NCBI GenBank assembly: GCA_019637335.1
Contig: JAHBVV010000021.1
Coordinates: 59,333 to 123,332 of the forward strand
Direction of reading: 5' to 3'
DNA length: 64,000 nucleotides
Source: Candidatus Hydrogenedentota bacterium
Lineage (GTDB): Bacteria; Hydrogenedentota; Hydrogenedentia; Hydrogenedentales; JAEUWI01
Positions 36,101 to 44,361 of the stretch are shown here, piece by piece. Position numbers and translations under genes: made by a program. How positions within the stretch are numbered: the stretch's first letter is position 1; each line of letters opens with the position of its first letter. The notes under the pieces are model-generated. The model made no database searches and was not told the DNA's origin. It saw only the letters and a program-made list of their open reading frames with translations.

Positions 36101-37220
36101 GGCGGGCGGCTGGGTGGCCTATGCCCTCGACGACCACAGCATTCACCTCGTGGACGCGGTGTCCGGTGGCGACGCAAAGCGGATGATCGGGCACGACCAC
36201 CGGGTGCGCGGTCTGGCGTTCTCGGAGCGCGGAAGCCGGCTGTTCAGTATCTCGGACCGTGGCGAGCTGAAGATCTGGAGTGTGGATACCGGGCAAGAAC
36301 TTCTGACCCTGGACGGCAAGCAGAATCTGGCAAGCGATATCATACTGACGCCCGCGGGGGCCGTGGCCGGGCTGGACGCTGGATCGCTCGGGGTCTTTCC
36401 AGTCTTTCCCGTGGAGGCCTGGGCGCGCGCGAGTTCCGATCCCGCGTTCATCGCGCAATACAAGGAAGAGCGCGACCGGGCGGCGCGGGACACGGTGATA
36501 CCGCTTCAGCCGGCGGTGACCGTGGCCTACAGCACGCGGGAGAACCTCCGCGCCGCCGCGGTTCGTCTTGCCGCAATGGAGACCGCGGTTTCCGCCGGAG
36601 GCACGTACCAGGAACCCGCGTGGAACCCGCTGGTCTTGCTCGGACTACTGCCGGGCGACCGGCTGCTGGAGGTTGGCGCCACGCGCGATCCGGATGCGGC
36701 GGCGTTTCGCGAATCGCTGGAGACGATAGGAGAGGGCGCATCCGCGGAGTGGCGCCTTGACCTGCGCCTGTCCCGCCAAGGCCGGGAGTTGCGCATTGAA
36801 CACCGCGGCGTCGCGCAGGCGGTCACCGGGATCGAGCGGAGGCTGTCCGGCTCCATGGCGGCCGAAGTGCTGCGCCAGCTGGAAGAACGCGTTCGCCCCT
36901 TCGAACGGGTCATTGTGGAGTACAGCCAGCGCTTCGGCCGGGAATCAGGCGCGCTGCTGCCCGGGGATCAGGATCTGGAGGGCCTCTGGCTGATGCCCCC
37001 GGCCAGCGAGGACGATGTAGCCCTCCTGCGGGATTTCGGCCTCGTACGCGGCGACTGTATCCGCGCGATCAATAACATTCCGATTACACACTATGCTACC
37101 CTGGTCTCGGACCTGGGCAGGGCGCGCGCGGCCGTTCAGGCAGGCTGGACGGGAACGGTCGAATTGGAAGTGCGCCGCAATCGATTTCACCGCGTCGATC
37201 TTCGGATCGCGGTCGAGTAG
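33129..37220 (+). CDS. Membrane Ser/Thr protein kinase with WD40-like repeats and PDZ-like end
   Basis: 1363 residues; GTG start. After an unstructured head (1-65) comes a Hanks-type kinase: FGRGGMGRVF glycine loop, Lys95 in EIALKVL, catalytic HRDIKPANVM with Asp204, DWG instead of DFG (Asp222 in VVIDWGLAR) and GTPHYMSPEQAAG. One transmembrane helix (about 390-412) follows, then a coiled segment, and residues 450-1120 form WD40-like beta-propeller repeats outside the membrane (recurring units such as GHSDRVETGVFGPDGQYFYS, SLRLWGGDG-type ends). The last 75 residues (GLVRGDCIRAINNIPITHYATL) look like a PDZ domain. It probably senses an extracytoplasmic protein or peptide and phosphorylates cytosolic targets. 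A gene of unknown function follows 55 bp later, probably co-transcribed. Confidence 0.9.
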   Translation: MTDHDPYPEEGPHRGNGDAMPGDRRAPSPGAPLEPHAMPTVAGAPVGGLSLVLDLDLPGDGAHDRYENPVEFGRGGMGRVFIARDSVLSREIALKVLHTDAGADEATVAGTQAPTQNGYLAQRFLREARITGNLEHPSIVPVYELGRRPDGAYFYTMKLVRGRTLHRAIRDARTLEARLKLLPHVIDLCHAIAYAHSKGVIHRDIKPANVMLGSYGETVVIDWGLARVIGGDDPYAPRLGAAGSEGRTHPDADANATGAGIPVGTPHYMSPEQAAGRLDEIGPHSDVYALGVVLYELLTGRTPHTGSRPGDVLRQVLHSRPKPATFHEPSLPPALAAICARAMAPGIGDRYPSAAALAEELNRFTTGALVHGHSYTAWELVRHYYRRNRALCNTVIAAIAVTGLVAITSYVRILEANQRERAQRLAAEAEAYRANIQVAASDVRAERFLNARERLEQQHPDLRDWEWGFLFEQSHRDRATAEGHGERVYQIIGVPRSGRIVSNSGSEVCVWTTPSLELVHRFSIPPFPSTGISLSADERLIALSRLDGIIELYDFNSFGLVRSFQEDALTFGSAVLSGDGSRLAAGANDGTLVIWNLANGAEAHREPGNGSVRYVLGMNQTGSRLLQMETPGTVRLLDLDAGGPLVELVTEAHSISVNGGRFALRHGAGVEVYDLNSGELLRRVDPPDGRFEQIALSGDGRRVSALGPSSTAYVWPVESGSAVGAFRAENARRLLGLSQDGGYLAVAVHPNGIEIRESESGRVAAVYQGHSDRVETGVFGPDGQYFYSGSADATLKSWRMPDPISPPAGDQRGRFAGLAHDRASGRIAATTTGGSAHFLREDGFEHVLSVSSFEGSNTTRAAFHPDGDRAAVRLNPTSVLVISLPGGEIVDRLHDSPAAIDEVAYSPDGSQVALACFDGAVRLWGGDGTGSLREAARHSGRVTSVTFVPNSDLLVSASDSGEVLETRWRSGNALRRWAHDGRSVVTMGASPAGGWVAYALDDHSIHLVDAVSGGDAKRMIGHDHRVRGLAFSERGSRLFSISDRGELKIWSVDTGQELLTLDGKQNLASDIILTPAGAVAGLDAGSLGVFPVFPVEAWARASSDPAFIAQYKEERDRAARDTVIPLQPAVTVAYSTRENLRAAAVRLAAMETAVSAGGTYQEPAWNPLVLLGLLPGDRLLEVGATRDPDAAAFRESLETIGEGASAEWRLDLRLSRQGRELRIEHRGVAQAVTGIERRLSGSMAAEVLRQLEERVRPFERVIVEYSQRFGRESGALLPGDQDLEGLWLMPPASEDDVALLRDFGLVRGDCIRAINNIPITHYATLVSDLGRARAAVQAGWTGTVELEVRRNRFHRVDLRIAVE

Positions 37221-37275
37221 GCGGGGGCGCCATGGGGGCGCCGCCGGCAGCAGGACAAACAGGAAGGAACACGGC

Positions 37276-38568
37276 ATGGCAACACATACGGGCAGCACCA
37301 TCTGGGACATTGAGCAGTCACTCCGGCGGCTGGGGCCGGATCACTACGGGCGCTACCGGGAGACCCACCAGCGGGTGGCGGTCATGGGCAACGCGTTGCA
37401 GGGCCTGCCCCTGCGGGGGATCTACCACAACCCCGCGCGGGAGACGGTCGCCGCCCTGCTTGCGAACACCGATCGCCCCGGCATGGTTTCGGAAAAGCTG
37501 CTGACGCACGCGGAGCAGCAGCGCCTGCTTGGAGCCCTGCAGGCCGTGGAGGCCGCGTTGGAGGCCGCGGATCCGGGCCTTACCCTGTATACGATTGCGA
37601 CGCGGCCCGGCAGCGAGTTTCCGGAGATTATGGCGGCGCTGGCGCAGGTAGACGCCGCAACGCCGAAGGTCTGCGTGCCTTTTGTGCAGGCCGATTATGA
37701 TCCGGCCCGTGCGGCGGGCGCGCTGGACGCGCTGCTCGACTTGATTGGCGATCGGCACACCCTGATCGACCTGTACGACCGGCAGCCCGCGGTGGCGTGG
37801 CGCGCGGCGTTCAACGGGGTCATGGTTCGGGCGCGGCGGGCCGGGCTGCTGGTCGAACTGCGCGGCATCTGGAAGCCGCCCGCGCCGGGCTACATCAGCG
37901 ATCCCGCGGACAGCCGCTGGGATGTTCGCTCCTGCGTGGCGCCCGAGAACGCGGTGCTCTACAAGGACGTCCACGTGCGAATCAACACGATGGCGTACCT
38001 CATGGACGGCCTCACCTACGGGGACTTCTTCGACCTGCCCATGGGCGATGACCAGGTGTTGCCGCACTTCAAGCGGCGGATCGAAGCGGACAACGGCTAC
38101 TGGTTCACGGCGCTGGAGCGGGATCGGGTGAGCGCCGCTATCGATGAGATTCTGGCCTACCTGGGCAGCCCGGGCGCGCCGGCGGGGCTTACCCTTCGCG
38201 AGGTCTATTCCGATCCGGACGCTCCCCGGGAAGTATTGATCGCCTTCCAGCGCATGCTCGACGTGAAGCCGGAGCTCTGCCTGCCCTTCATGCTGCACAC
38301 CTGGGATCACGCGGAGGCCGGCGCGGCGATCGATGTGTTTCTGACGAAGAACCGGGATCGAACGCTGAAGGCCCTGTATACCAGCGCGCCGGACCCGGCC
38401 AAGCCCACCTACACACAATCGGAATATGAGCTGATTCTTCAGCAGAGGAACGCCACGCGGGTCCTGCTTCAGAAGAGCAATGACCTGAGATGCTATAACC
38501 CGGGCGAATGCCTGTATGAACCCTACGATTACTGCACAACCACCCCATATGGGAATTGCCAGCCGTAA
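37276..38568 (+). CDS. Protein of unknown function linked to the kinase
   Basis: 430 residues from the ATG at 37276 (AGGAAGG 8 bases upstream); the frame continues upstream into the kinase gene and should not be used. No signal peptide or membrane segment. Helical N-terminal half (THAEQQRLLGALQAVEAALEAA), with two similar blocks, LVELRGIWKPPAPGYISDPAD and TYGDFFDLPMGDDQVLPHFK. The C-terminal 30 residues are distinct: four cysteines and many tyrosines (RCYNPGECLYEPYDY, then CTTTPYGNCQP), possibly a metal site or disulfide-rich tail. It is 55 bp downstream of the kinase gene and is closed by a strong terminator, so a substrate or partner of that kinase is a plausible role. I do not recognise the family. 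Confidence 0.8.
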   Translation: MATHTGSTIWDIEQSLRRLGPDHYGRYRETHQRVAVMGNALQGLPLRGIYHNPARETVAALLANTDRPGMVSEKLLTHAEQQRLLGALQAVEAALEAADPGLTLYTIATRPGSEFPEIMAALAQVDAATPKVCVPFVQADYDPARAAGALDALLDLIGDRHTLIDLYDRQPAVAWRAAFNGVMVRARRAGLLVELRGIWKPPAPGYISDPADSRWDVRSCVAPENAVLYKDVHVRINTMAYLMDGLTYGDFFDLPMGDDQVLPHFKRRIEADNGYWFTALERDRVSAAIDEILAYLGSPGAPAGLTLREVYSDPDAPREVLIAFQRMLDVKPELCLPFMLHTWDHAEAGAAIDVFLTKNRDRTLKALYTSAPDPAKPTYTQSEYELILQQRNATRVLLQKSNDLRCYNPGECLYEPYDYCTTTPYGNCQP

Positions 38569-38594
38569 GGCGCACAGTCCCGATTTAACGCAAG

Positions 38595-38632
38595 AGCCGC
38601 CCCGCATAGCAGCATGCGGGGCGGCTCGTTTT
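38595..38632 (+). terminator. Rho-independent terminator after the kinase-linked gene
   Basis: Perfect 13-bp stem AGCCGCCCCGCAT (38595-38607) with its complement at 38614-38626, 6-base loop, then CGTTTTG. It lies 26 bp after the stop and separates the gene from the convergent aminotransferase gene. Confidence 0.9.
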
Positions 38633-38653
38633 GTCTCGCTGAATGGCTCTATA

Positions 38654-39964
38654 TCACTTCGGGCGCGACTTGTAGGCCTTCTTCTTCGACGGAACGGACT
38701 TCCGCAACTCGCCGATATTGTCGACCACCTTGCGAACCGCCTTCGCCACCAGATCCATGTCGCTCTGGGTGTTCATCAGCAAGCGGTGGTGGACGGTCAC
38801 CCCGGAATTCTTGTGCGCGTCCGTGCACACCGGGATCTTGTGTCGCGCCGGATCGATCGCCTTCCAGTACGCCGCATCCAGCTTGTGGCGGACCTTCGTC
38901 CGCGGCTTGTACAGCACGCACTGGTTCAGCGGCTGGTAGGGCGCTTCGAAACCGTTCGTGTTGAGCTCGGCGTTCAGCGCCGCATAGAACTGCGCGTTCG
39001 TTACCTTCAGTTCCTTCGTATCGATCCGGAAGCTGAAATTGAAGTAACTCTGCTGGGTCACTTCCCTGCGCCGCCGCATCGGAAGAATTCCCGGAATCTC
39101 GGCCAGCTGGCTGTTGAGGTAGATCGCGTTCGCGTCCCGCTCCTTCACCTGCCCGTCCAGACGCCTGAGCGCGCCCAGCAGAATAGCCGCCTGCCACTCT
39201 GTAAGCCGGTAGTTGCCCGATTGCAGCGTCGTGTCGTGCGCCGCCGGCTTTTTCAGGCCGAAAACCACGGGGCTCGCCTCATACGGGCGCCCGCAGTTCC
39301 GCAGGCTGTAGAGGCGGTAGAACATTTCCTTCGTCTTGCACATGTTGAAGCCGCCCTCTCCCGAGGAGATCACCTTGGACTCCTGGAAGCTGAACGAGGC
39401 CACGTCGCCGAAGGATCCCACGCCCTTCCCTTTCCAGAAGCTGCCGTGCTGGTGCGCGCAATCCTCGATAAGGAACAGCTTGTGCTTCTTGCAGATAGCG
39501 GCCAGGCGCGTCAGGTCGGTCATGCAGCCGTAGAGGTGCACCACGATGATCGCGCGCGTTTTTTTCGTGATCAGGGACTCGACGTGGTCGAGATCGAGGT
39601 TCCAGGTGTCCGGCTCCACGTCCGCGAGCACTGGAATCGCGTTTACGTCCACGCACGCGGCGGCGGTGGCCTGCCACGTCATCCCGGGCACGATCACCTC
39701 GTCGTAGGCGCCGATTCCCAGGGCCTCGAGGGCCAGCTGGATGCCCACCGTGCCGTTCGCGCAGCACAGGCCGAACTTGGCTTTTTGATAGGCGGTGAAT
39801 TTCTCCGCGAACTCCCACTCGTGGGCGCCGTCATATGACCAGTTGTTGCTCTTCGTGATTTTTGCAACCAACTCCACGTCCGCGGCGTCGCTCACGGGCC
39901 AGCCGGCCCAGGTTTTCGATTTCGGCGTGACGGCCTTGCCGCCGTTCAATGCAAGTGTTCCCAT
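38654..39964 (-). CDS. DegT/DnrJ/EryC1/StrS-family PLP aminotransferase
   Basis: 436 residues from the ATG at 39964 (GAAGAGAG about 9 bases upstream). Family features: NGTVGIQLALEALGIGAYDEVIVPG substrate/PLP loop, ADVEPDTWNLD, VVHLYGC, LIEDCAHQHGS with Asp168 and SFSFQESKVISSGEGGF with the Schiff-base Lys197. The SFQ..K...GEGG form is seen in sugar aminotransferases and in 3-amino-5-hydroxybenzoate synthase relatives. These enzymes move an amino group to a keto-sugar nucleotide. No nucleotide-sugar dehydratase is next to it, so its pathway is unknown. The upstream side is a repeat field. Confidence 0.92.
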   Translation of the reverse strand: MGTLALNGGKAVTPKSKTWAGWPVSDAADVELVAKITKSNNWSYDGAHEWEFAEKFTAYQKAKFGLCCANGTVGIQLALEALGIGAYDEVIVPGMTWQATAAACVDVNAIPVLADVEPDTWNLDLDHVESLITKKTRAIIVVHLYGCMTDLTRLAAICKKHKLFLIEDCAHQHGSFWKGKGVGSFGDVASFSFQESKVISSGEGGFNMCKTKEMFYRLYSLRNCGRPYEASPVVFGLKKPAAHDTTLQSGNYRLTEWQAAILLGALRRLDGQVKERDANAIYLNSQLAEIPGILPMRRRREVTQQSYFNFSFRIDTKELKVTNAQFYAALNAELNTNGFEAPYQPLNQCVLYKPRTKVRHKLDAAYWKAIDPARHKIPVCTDAHKNSGVTVHHRLLMNTQSDMDLVAKAVRKVVDNIGELRKSVPSKKKAYKSRPK

Positions 39965-40569
39965 GTGTCGTTTCTCTCTTCCCGGCGCGGGTTCGCGCCA
40001 CCGTGGTTGGACGTCGCTGGCATTTCCAGGCTCGGGCAATAGCATAGCGGGCGCGGCGTGGATCCTTCAATCAGCCTGAAAGGGACGCAGCGCAGCCTCT
40101 GGCCGCAACCGAAGAAATAATCACCACGAAGGCCACGAAGAGAGGAAGTATTTGAAGGGGGGGCCATGCGAAGGTGTATGGAATTGATCCGTGTCGGGAT
40201 GCGGGGTTGATGCGCGGGGAGATTGGATCGGGAGCCACAAAGAGCAAAGAGAACACAAAAGATTTGTTTGAACCGCGAGTGAGCGCGAATCGACTCCGCG
40301 TGGTCTTTCGCCGCGTTCTGGAGTTTTGACCACGGATTACACAGCGCAGCCTTTGGCCGCAACCAAAGAAATGATCACCACGAGGGGCGCGAAGGTCACG
40401 AAGAAAAACAGAGAATAGCTTTGACCGCAGAGAACGCAGAGAGCGCATAGGGTGATTTCTTGTAGGCAGATGGATTGGGTGGATGATCGAGAGCGCATTC
40501 TTAACCACGAATGAACACCAATGCACGCGAATGCATCGGGAGCAGCTGCGGGCGGCGATCAAGAATTGT

Positions 40570-40769
40570 GCCCACGGATTGCACAGATGACACGGATAGA
40601 AAATGATTTCGGTCGTTGAGGTGTGCCGGCGGCTGCGTGCTGTTTCCAAGGTGGCCTGTTCGGATTGTTCAGCATCGGAATTGTAGCGGGGTTGATTGGT
40701 TAGCGGGCCGCTTCTTCTCGTTTGGTTCGGGTGTCGCTTCAATCCGTGTCATCGGTGTAATCCGTGGGC
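40570..40769 (+). repeat. 200-bp inverted-arm module, copy 3
   Basis: Arms 40570-40597 and 40742-40769, spacer exactly 144 bp. Outer arm bases are GCCCACGG / CCGTGGGC, i.e. both arms differ from copies 1 and 2 at the paired second position. The spacer frame has stops here, so it is not coding. Confidence 0.8.
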
Positions 40770-41106
40770 AAGAAAAGAATTTCGACCATGAAACTTGCGG
40801 AACGGCCCGGAAATTCTCCTTGGAGTTTCCAATTCGTAAATGCTTTTACAACAGATTGTTATGGAGATTTTGCGCGCAAGAACTTGCAGAAAAACAAGAA
40901 AACGACGGATAGTAGTACGAAGGCCACGAAGAGAAGAAGTATTTGAAGGGGGGCATGCGAAGGTGTGTGGAATTGATCCGTGTCGGGATGCGGGGTTGAT
41001 GCGCGGGGAGATTGGATCGGGAGCCACAAAGAGCACAGAGAACACAAAAGGTTTGTTTGAACCGCGAACGGACTCCGCGCGTCCTTTGACCGCGATCAAG
41101 AATTGC

Positions 41107-41306
41107 GCCCACGGATTGCACTGATGACACGGATAGCAATTGGTTCCGGTCGTTGGGGCTTGTCAGCGCCAGCGTGCTGTTTCCAAGGCAGCCTGTTCGG
41201 ATTGTTCAGCATCGGAATTGTAGCGGGGTTGATTGGTTGGGGGGCGGCTTTTTCTTGTTTGGTTCGCGTGTCGCTTCAATCCGTGTCAGCGGTGTAATCC
41301 GTGGGC
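41107..41306 (+). repeat. 200-bp inverted-arm module, copy 4
   Basis: Arms 41107-41134 and 41279-41306, spacer exactly 144 bp; outer bases GCCCACGG / CCGTGGGC as in copy 3. Confidence 0.8.
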
Positions 41307-41493
41307 AAGAAAAGGACTTCGACCATGAAACTTGCGGAACGGCCCGGGAATTTTCCCTGGAGCTTTCGCTTCGTAAATTCTTTTACAACAGTTGGTTATA
41401 TGGATTTTGAATGGAAGAACTTGCAGAATAAACAAGAAATTGACGGATAGTAGTGCATATTCCTGTCTGCGATGTCCCATGTCACGCCGCCAG

Positions 41494-42282
41494 TCAGCGA
41501 AGCGGCTTATACCGCGCCGCGACGGCCTCGTGCAACGCCCCCGCGAGCGCCTTGCGATCCGTGCCCGCCATCGGCTCCGCGCCAAAACATAGCTCCACGT
41601 CAAACCCCGGGTAGAGCAGGAGCCGCCGGACATGGCGGAAAAACGGCTCGGGACGCCACCATCCCACGATCCGCGAAGGCGGCGGATCGGTATACGGGGT
41701 GTCGTAGTTAATCGTTACGAAGTGCACCGGGAAACCGCTGTCTATCGCGGGCTGGATGAGCGCGGACTTGAACGGCTCCACCGCGAGCCCCCGCGAGATA
41801 CGGCTCTCGGCAAACACCACGAGCGCATCCCCCTGGCGCAGGGTGTGCGCGATCTGCTCGTTCACGCGCACGGCGTCCTGGCGCTGTTCCCGGTTGATGA
41901 ACAGCACGTGAAGGGAACGCGTGATCCAGCCGATCACGGGCCACAACGCCAGATCGCCGCGCGCGACAAACGTCGTGCCCAGCACCGAGGACAGCACGAA
42001 GATGTCGAGGTAGCTGAGATGGTTCGCCACCAGGTAGAACGGCGGGGAGGGAAGCGGGCCGTGAACGCGGATGCGGGCCATGGCGAGCTTCCGGAAGCCC
42101 CAACCCCATACACGCAGGATCCAACGGCGCCCCCGGCGATCCGCGGCCTCGTTGACCCAGATCAGCGGCCAGAATCCAACGCGCACGGCCCAGATCAGGC
42201 CCGTCCAGAGCAGCAGCATCAGGAAACGAAACCAGCCCAACAGGGGGCGAGGCGAGACGGATTCTGTTAAGCTAGGGTTCAC
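41494..42282 (-). CDS. plsC: 1-acyl-glycerol-3-phosphate acyltransferase (PlsC family)
   Basis: 262 residues from GTG at 42282 (GGAAGG 6 bases upstream). A membrane segment (WFRFLMLLLWTGLIWAVRVGFWPLIWV) precedes the acyltransferase domain with NHLSYLD (the H-x4-D catalytic motif), VARGDLALWPVIGWI, FINREQRQDAVRV and VFAESRISRG (an FPEG-like motif in altered form). It transfers an acyl chain to lysophosphatidic acid at the inner membrane in phospholipid synthesis. A second acyltransferase domain is encoded divergently 168 bp away, so two PlsC activities are paired. The 3' side is repeat R DNA. Confidence 0.9.
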   Translation of the reverse strand: MNPSLTESVSPRPLLGWFRFLMLLLWTGLIWAVRVGFWPLIWVNEAADRRGRRWILRVWGWGFRKLAMARIRVHGPLPSPPFYLVANHLSYLDIFVLSSVLGTTFVARGDLALWPVIGWITRSLHVLFINREQRQDAVRVNEQIAHTLRQGDALVVFAESRISRGLAVEPFKSALIQPAIDSGFPVHFVTINYDTPYTDPPPSRIVGWWRPEPFFRHVRRLLLYPGFDVELCFGAEPMAGTDRKALAGALHEAVAARYKPLR

Positions 42283-42379
42283 ACACGACCTTCCGCGAGC
42301 CGGTTTGAGGCCGGGTTGTGCGGGATGATAGCACGGCGCCGGGCGTTGCGTTCCAGGCGGGTGAATTTCATTCTAACTG

Positions 42380-42408
42380 TTGAATATCTAACAATATTGT
42401 GATAGAAT
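42380..42408 (+). promoter_or_regulatory. Sigma70-type promoter of the transporter-acyltransferase gene
   Basis: TTGAAT (42380-42385), a 17-base spacer and TAGAAT (42403-42408), within a locally AT-rich stretch, 42 bases upstream of the ATG at 42451. Confidence 0.55.
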
Positions 42409-42450
42409 CTTGCGGTGAGTACGTGACAACACGGGAAGGAGCCCTTGCCC

Positions 42451-44361
42451 ATGCACGCTTGGCCACTACTCGGGCAGCGCCGTTTTGCGCCACTCTTCTG
42501 GGTGCAGGCCCTGGGCGCGTTTAACGACAACGTCTTCAGGAATGCGCTCGTAATACTCGTGACCTTCCGCGCAACGGGTATTGCGGGTTTGAGCCCGGCG
42601 TCCACCGTGGCGCTTTGCGGCGGGCTGTTTATTCTGCCCTTCTTCCTGTTTTCGGGCATCGCCGGACAAATGGCGGACCGCTGGTCGAAAACGAGCCTGA
42701 TCCCCTGGATAAAGCTGGCCGAGATCGGAATCATGGGCATCGCCGCCGCCGGGTTGTACGCGGGCCGGCTGGACCTCCTGATTGGCGTCTTGTTCCTGAT
42801 GGGGACCCAGTCGGCATTCTTTGGTCCCATCAAGTTCGGCATACTTCCCGAGCTGCTGCCGGATCGCGATCTCATCGGCGGAAACGCGCTGGTGGAAATG
42901 TCCACCTTTCTGGCGATCCTCCTGGGGACGATCGCGGGCGGCGTGCTCATCGCGCGGGAAAACGGGGCGCTGTGGGTGAGCGGGCTGGTCCTCGCCACAG
43001 CCGCGGCGGGTTGGCTTGTGACGTTCTTCCTGCAACCGCTGAAGCCCGCGGATCCCGGCAAGCAGATGGAGTGGAATCCGGCCCGCGCAACGTGGCGCAT
43101 CATGGCCGCCGCGGCCGGCGAGCGCGTGATCTACCTGCCCATACTTGGCATCGCCTGGTTCTGGTTCACCGGGGCCAGTCTGCTTGCGCTGTTTCCGGAT
43201 TTTTCCAAGGTTTACCTGGGCGGCAGCGAAGCCCTCGTAACCTTCTTTCTGGCCACCTTCTCCATCGGCATTGGCGCGGGATCGTTGATCTGCGAGCGCC
43301 TTTCGCGGGGGCGGGTGGAACTGGGGCTGGTGCCCATCGGCTCTATCGGCATTACGATCTTCCTCCTCGACCTCTTCATCGCCGGCGCGCCCGTGCTCGC
43401 GGATCCCTTTACCCTTTCGTCCTTCCTGTCCCAGTGGAGCGGCCTGAGAATCAGCATCGACATTTTCCTGCTCGCGGTCTTCGGGGGCTGCTATATCGTG
43501 CCGCTCATGGCGATGATCCAGCAGCGCTCCGCGCCGGGGCAGCGCGCGGCCGTCATCGCCGCCAGCAACGTCATCAACGCCATCTTCATGGTGCTCTCCG
43601 CGGTGTTCCTGATCGCGCAGCATCAGATCGGCGTGCCCGTTCCCTACATCTTCGGTGTGCTCGCGCTGATGAACGCCGCCATCGCGCTGTACATTTACCT
43701 GCTGATCCCCGAATTCCTCTACCGGCTGCTGTGCTATCTGCTCGCCAACGTCTCTTACCGGCTGCGGATTGAGGGAGAAGACCATATCCCCGACACCGGC
43801 CCGGTTCTCCTTGCGAGCAACCACGTCACCTTTGTCGACTGGCTGCTGATCGCCGGCGCCTGCCGTCGTCCCGCCCGCTTCGTTATGCACCACAGTTTCC
43901 TGAAGCTGCCCGTTGCGCGCTGGCTCTTCAAAGGCGCGCGGGTCATTCCCATTGCCTCGGGAAAGGAAGCGCCCGCCGTGCTTAAGCAATCGTTCGAAAC
44001 CATCGCCGAGGCCCTCGCCAACGGCGAAGTCGTGTGCATCTTTCCGGAGGGGCAGATCACGCGGGACGGCAAGTTCAACGAGTTTCGCGCCGGCATCGAA
44101 CGCATTGTCGCACGGAATCCGGCGCCGGTTGTCCCGATCGCGCTTTCCGGGCTCTGGGGGAGCTACTTCAGCCGCGAGCGCGGACGGGCGATGAAGGGCA
44201 ATCCCCTGCGGTGGATCTGGGCGCGCGTAACGCTTCGAATCGGAACGCCAATCGCGGCCGCCGAACTCACTGCGGACGGCCTGAAGCAGCGCGTACTGGC
44301 GCTTTACGAGGGCGACCAGGCGGCTGGTTCAGACCCTCAAAGCGACCAACCATCCCGGTAG
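42451..44361 (+). CDS. LplT-like transporter fused to a PlsC acyltransferase
   Basis: 636 residues. ATG at 42451 with GGAAGGAG 9 bases upstream; the TTG six bases earlier is too close to that site. Residues 1-420 are an MFS permease of the lysophospholipid-transporter type (FWVQALGAFNDNVFRNALVIL, GQMADRWSK). Residues 430-630 are a PlsC domain: NHVTFVDWLL (H-x4-D), GARVIPIASGKEAPAV, VCIFPEGQITRDG and VPIALSGLWGSYF. In E. coli LplT and Aas are separate, and many bacteria fuse LplT, PlsC and an acyl-ACP synthetase; here the synthetase (AMP-binding) part is absent. Likely role: recover lysophospholipid and re-acylate it at the inner membrane. The 3' end overlaps the convergent oxidoreductase gene by 25 bp. 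Confidence 0.9.
   Translation: MHAWPLLGQRRFAPLFWVQALGAFNDNVFRNALVILVTFRATGIAGLSPASTVALCGGLFILPFFLFSGIAGQMADRWSKTSLIPWIKLAEIGIMGIAAAGLYAGRLDLLIGVLFLMGTQSAFFGPIKFGILPELLPDRDLIGGNALVEMSTFLAILLGTIAGGVLIARENGALWVSGLVLATAAAGWLVTFFLQPLKPADPGKQMEWNPARATWRIMAAAAGERVIYLPILGIAWFWFTGASLLALFPDFSKVYLGGSEALVTFFLATFSIGIGAGSLICERLSRGRVELGLVPIGSIGITIFLLDLFIAGAPVLADPFTLSSFLSQWSGLRISIDIFLLAVFGGCYIVPLMAMIQQRSAPGQRAAVIAASNVINAIFMVLSAVFLIAQHQIGVPVPYIFGVLALMNAAIALYIYLLIPEFLYRLLCYLLANVSYRLRIEGEDHIPDTGPVLLASNHVTFVDWLLIAGACRRPARFVMHHSFLKLPVARWLFKGARVIPIASGKEAPAVLKQSFETIAEALANGEVVCIFPEGQITRDGKFNEFRAGIERIVARNPAPVVPIALSGLWGSYFSRERGRAMKGNPLRWIWARVTLRIGTPIAAAELTADGLKQRVLALYEGDQAAGSDPQSDQPSR

Larger units (their letters stand above)
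40085..41455 (+). repeat. Repeat R field, second cluster (three units)
   Basis: Three consecutive units: a shorter variant (about 40085-40340), and two complete units (40340-40920 and 40921-41455), each ending in GACGGATAGTAGT (about 40904 and 41440). Module order and wording match the 18.3-19.8 kb field; a GGGGGGCATGCGAAGGTGT block present here twice is specific to this cluster. No protein-coding gene is supported between 39965 and 41493. Confidence 0.85.
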
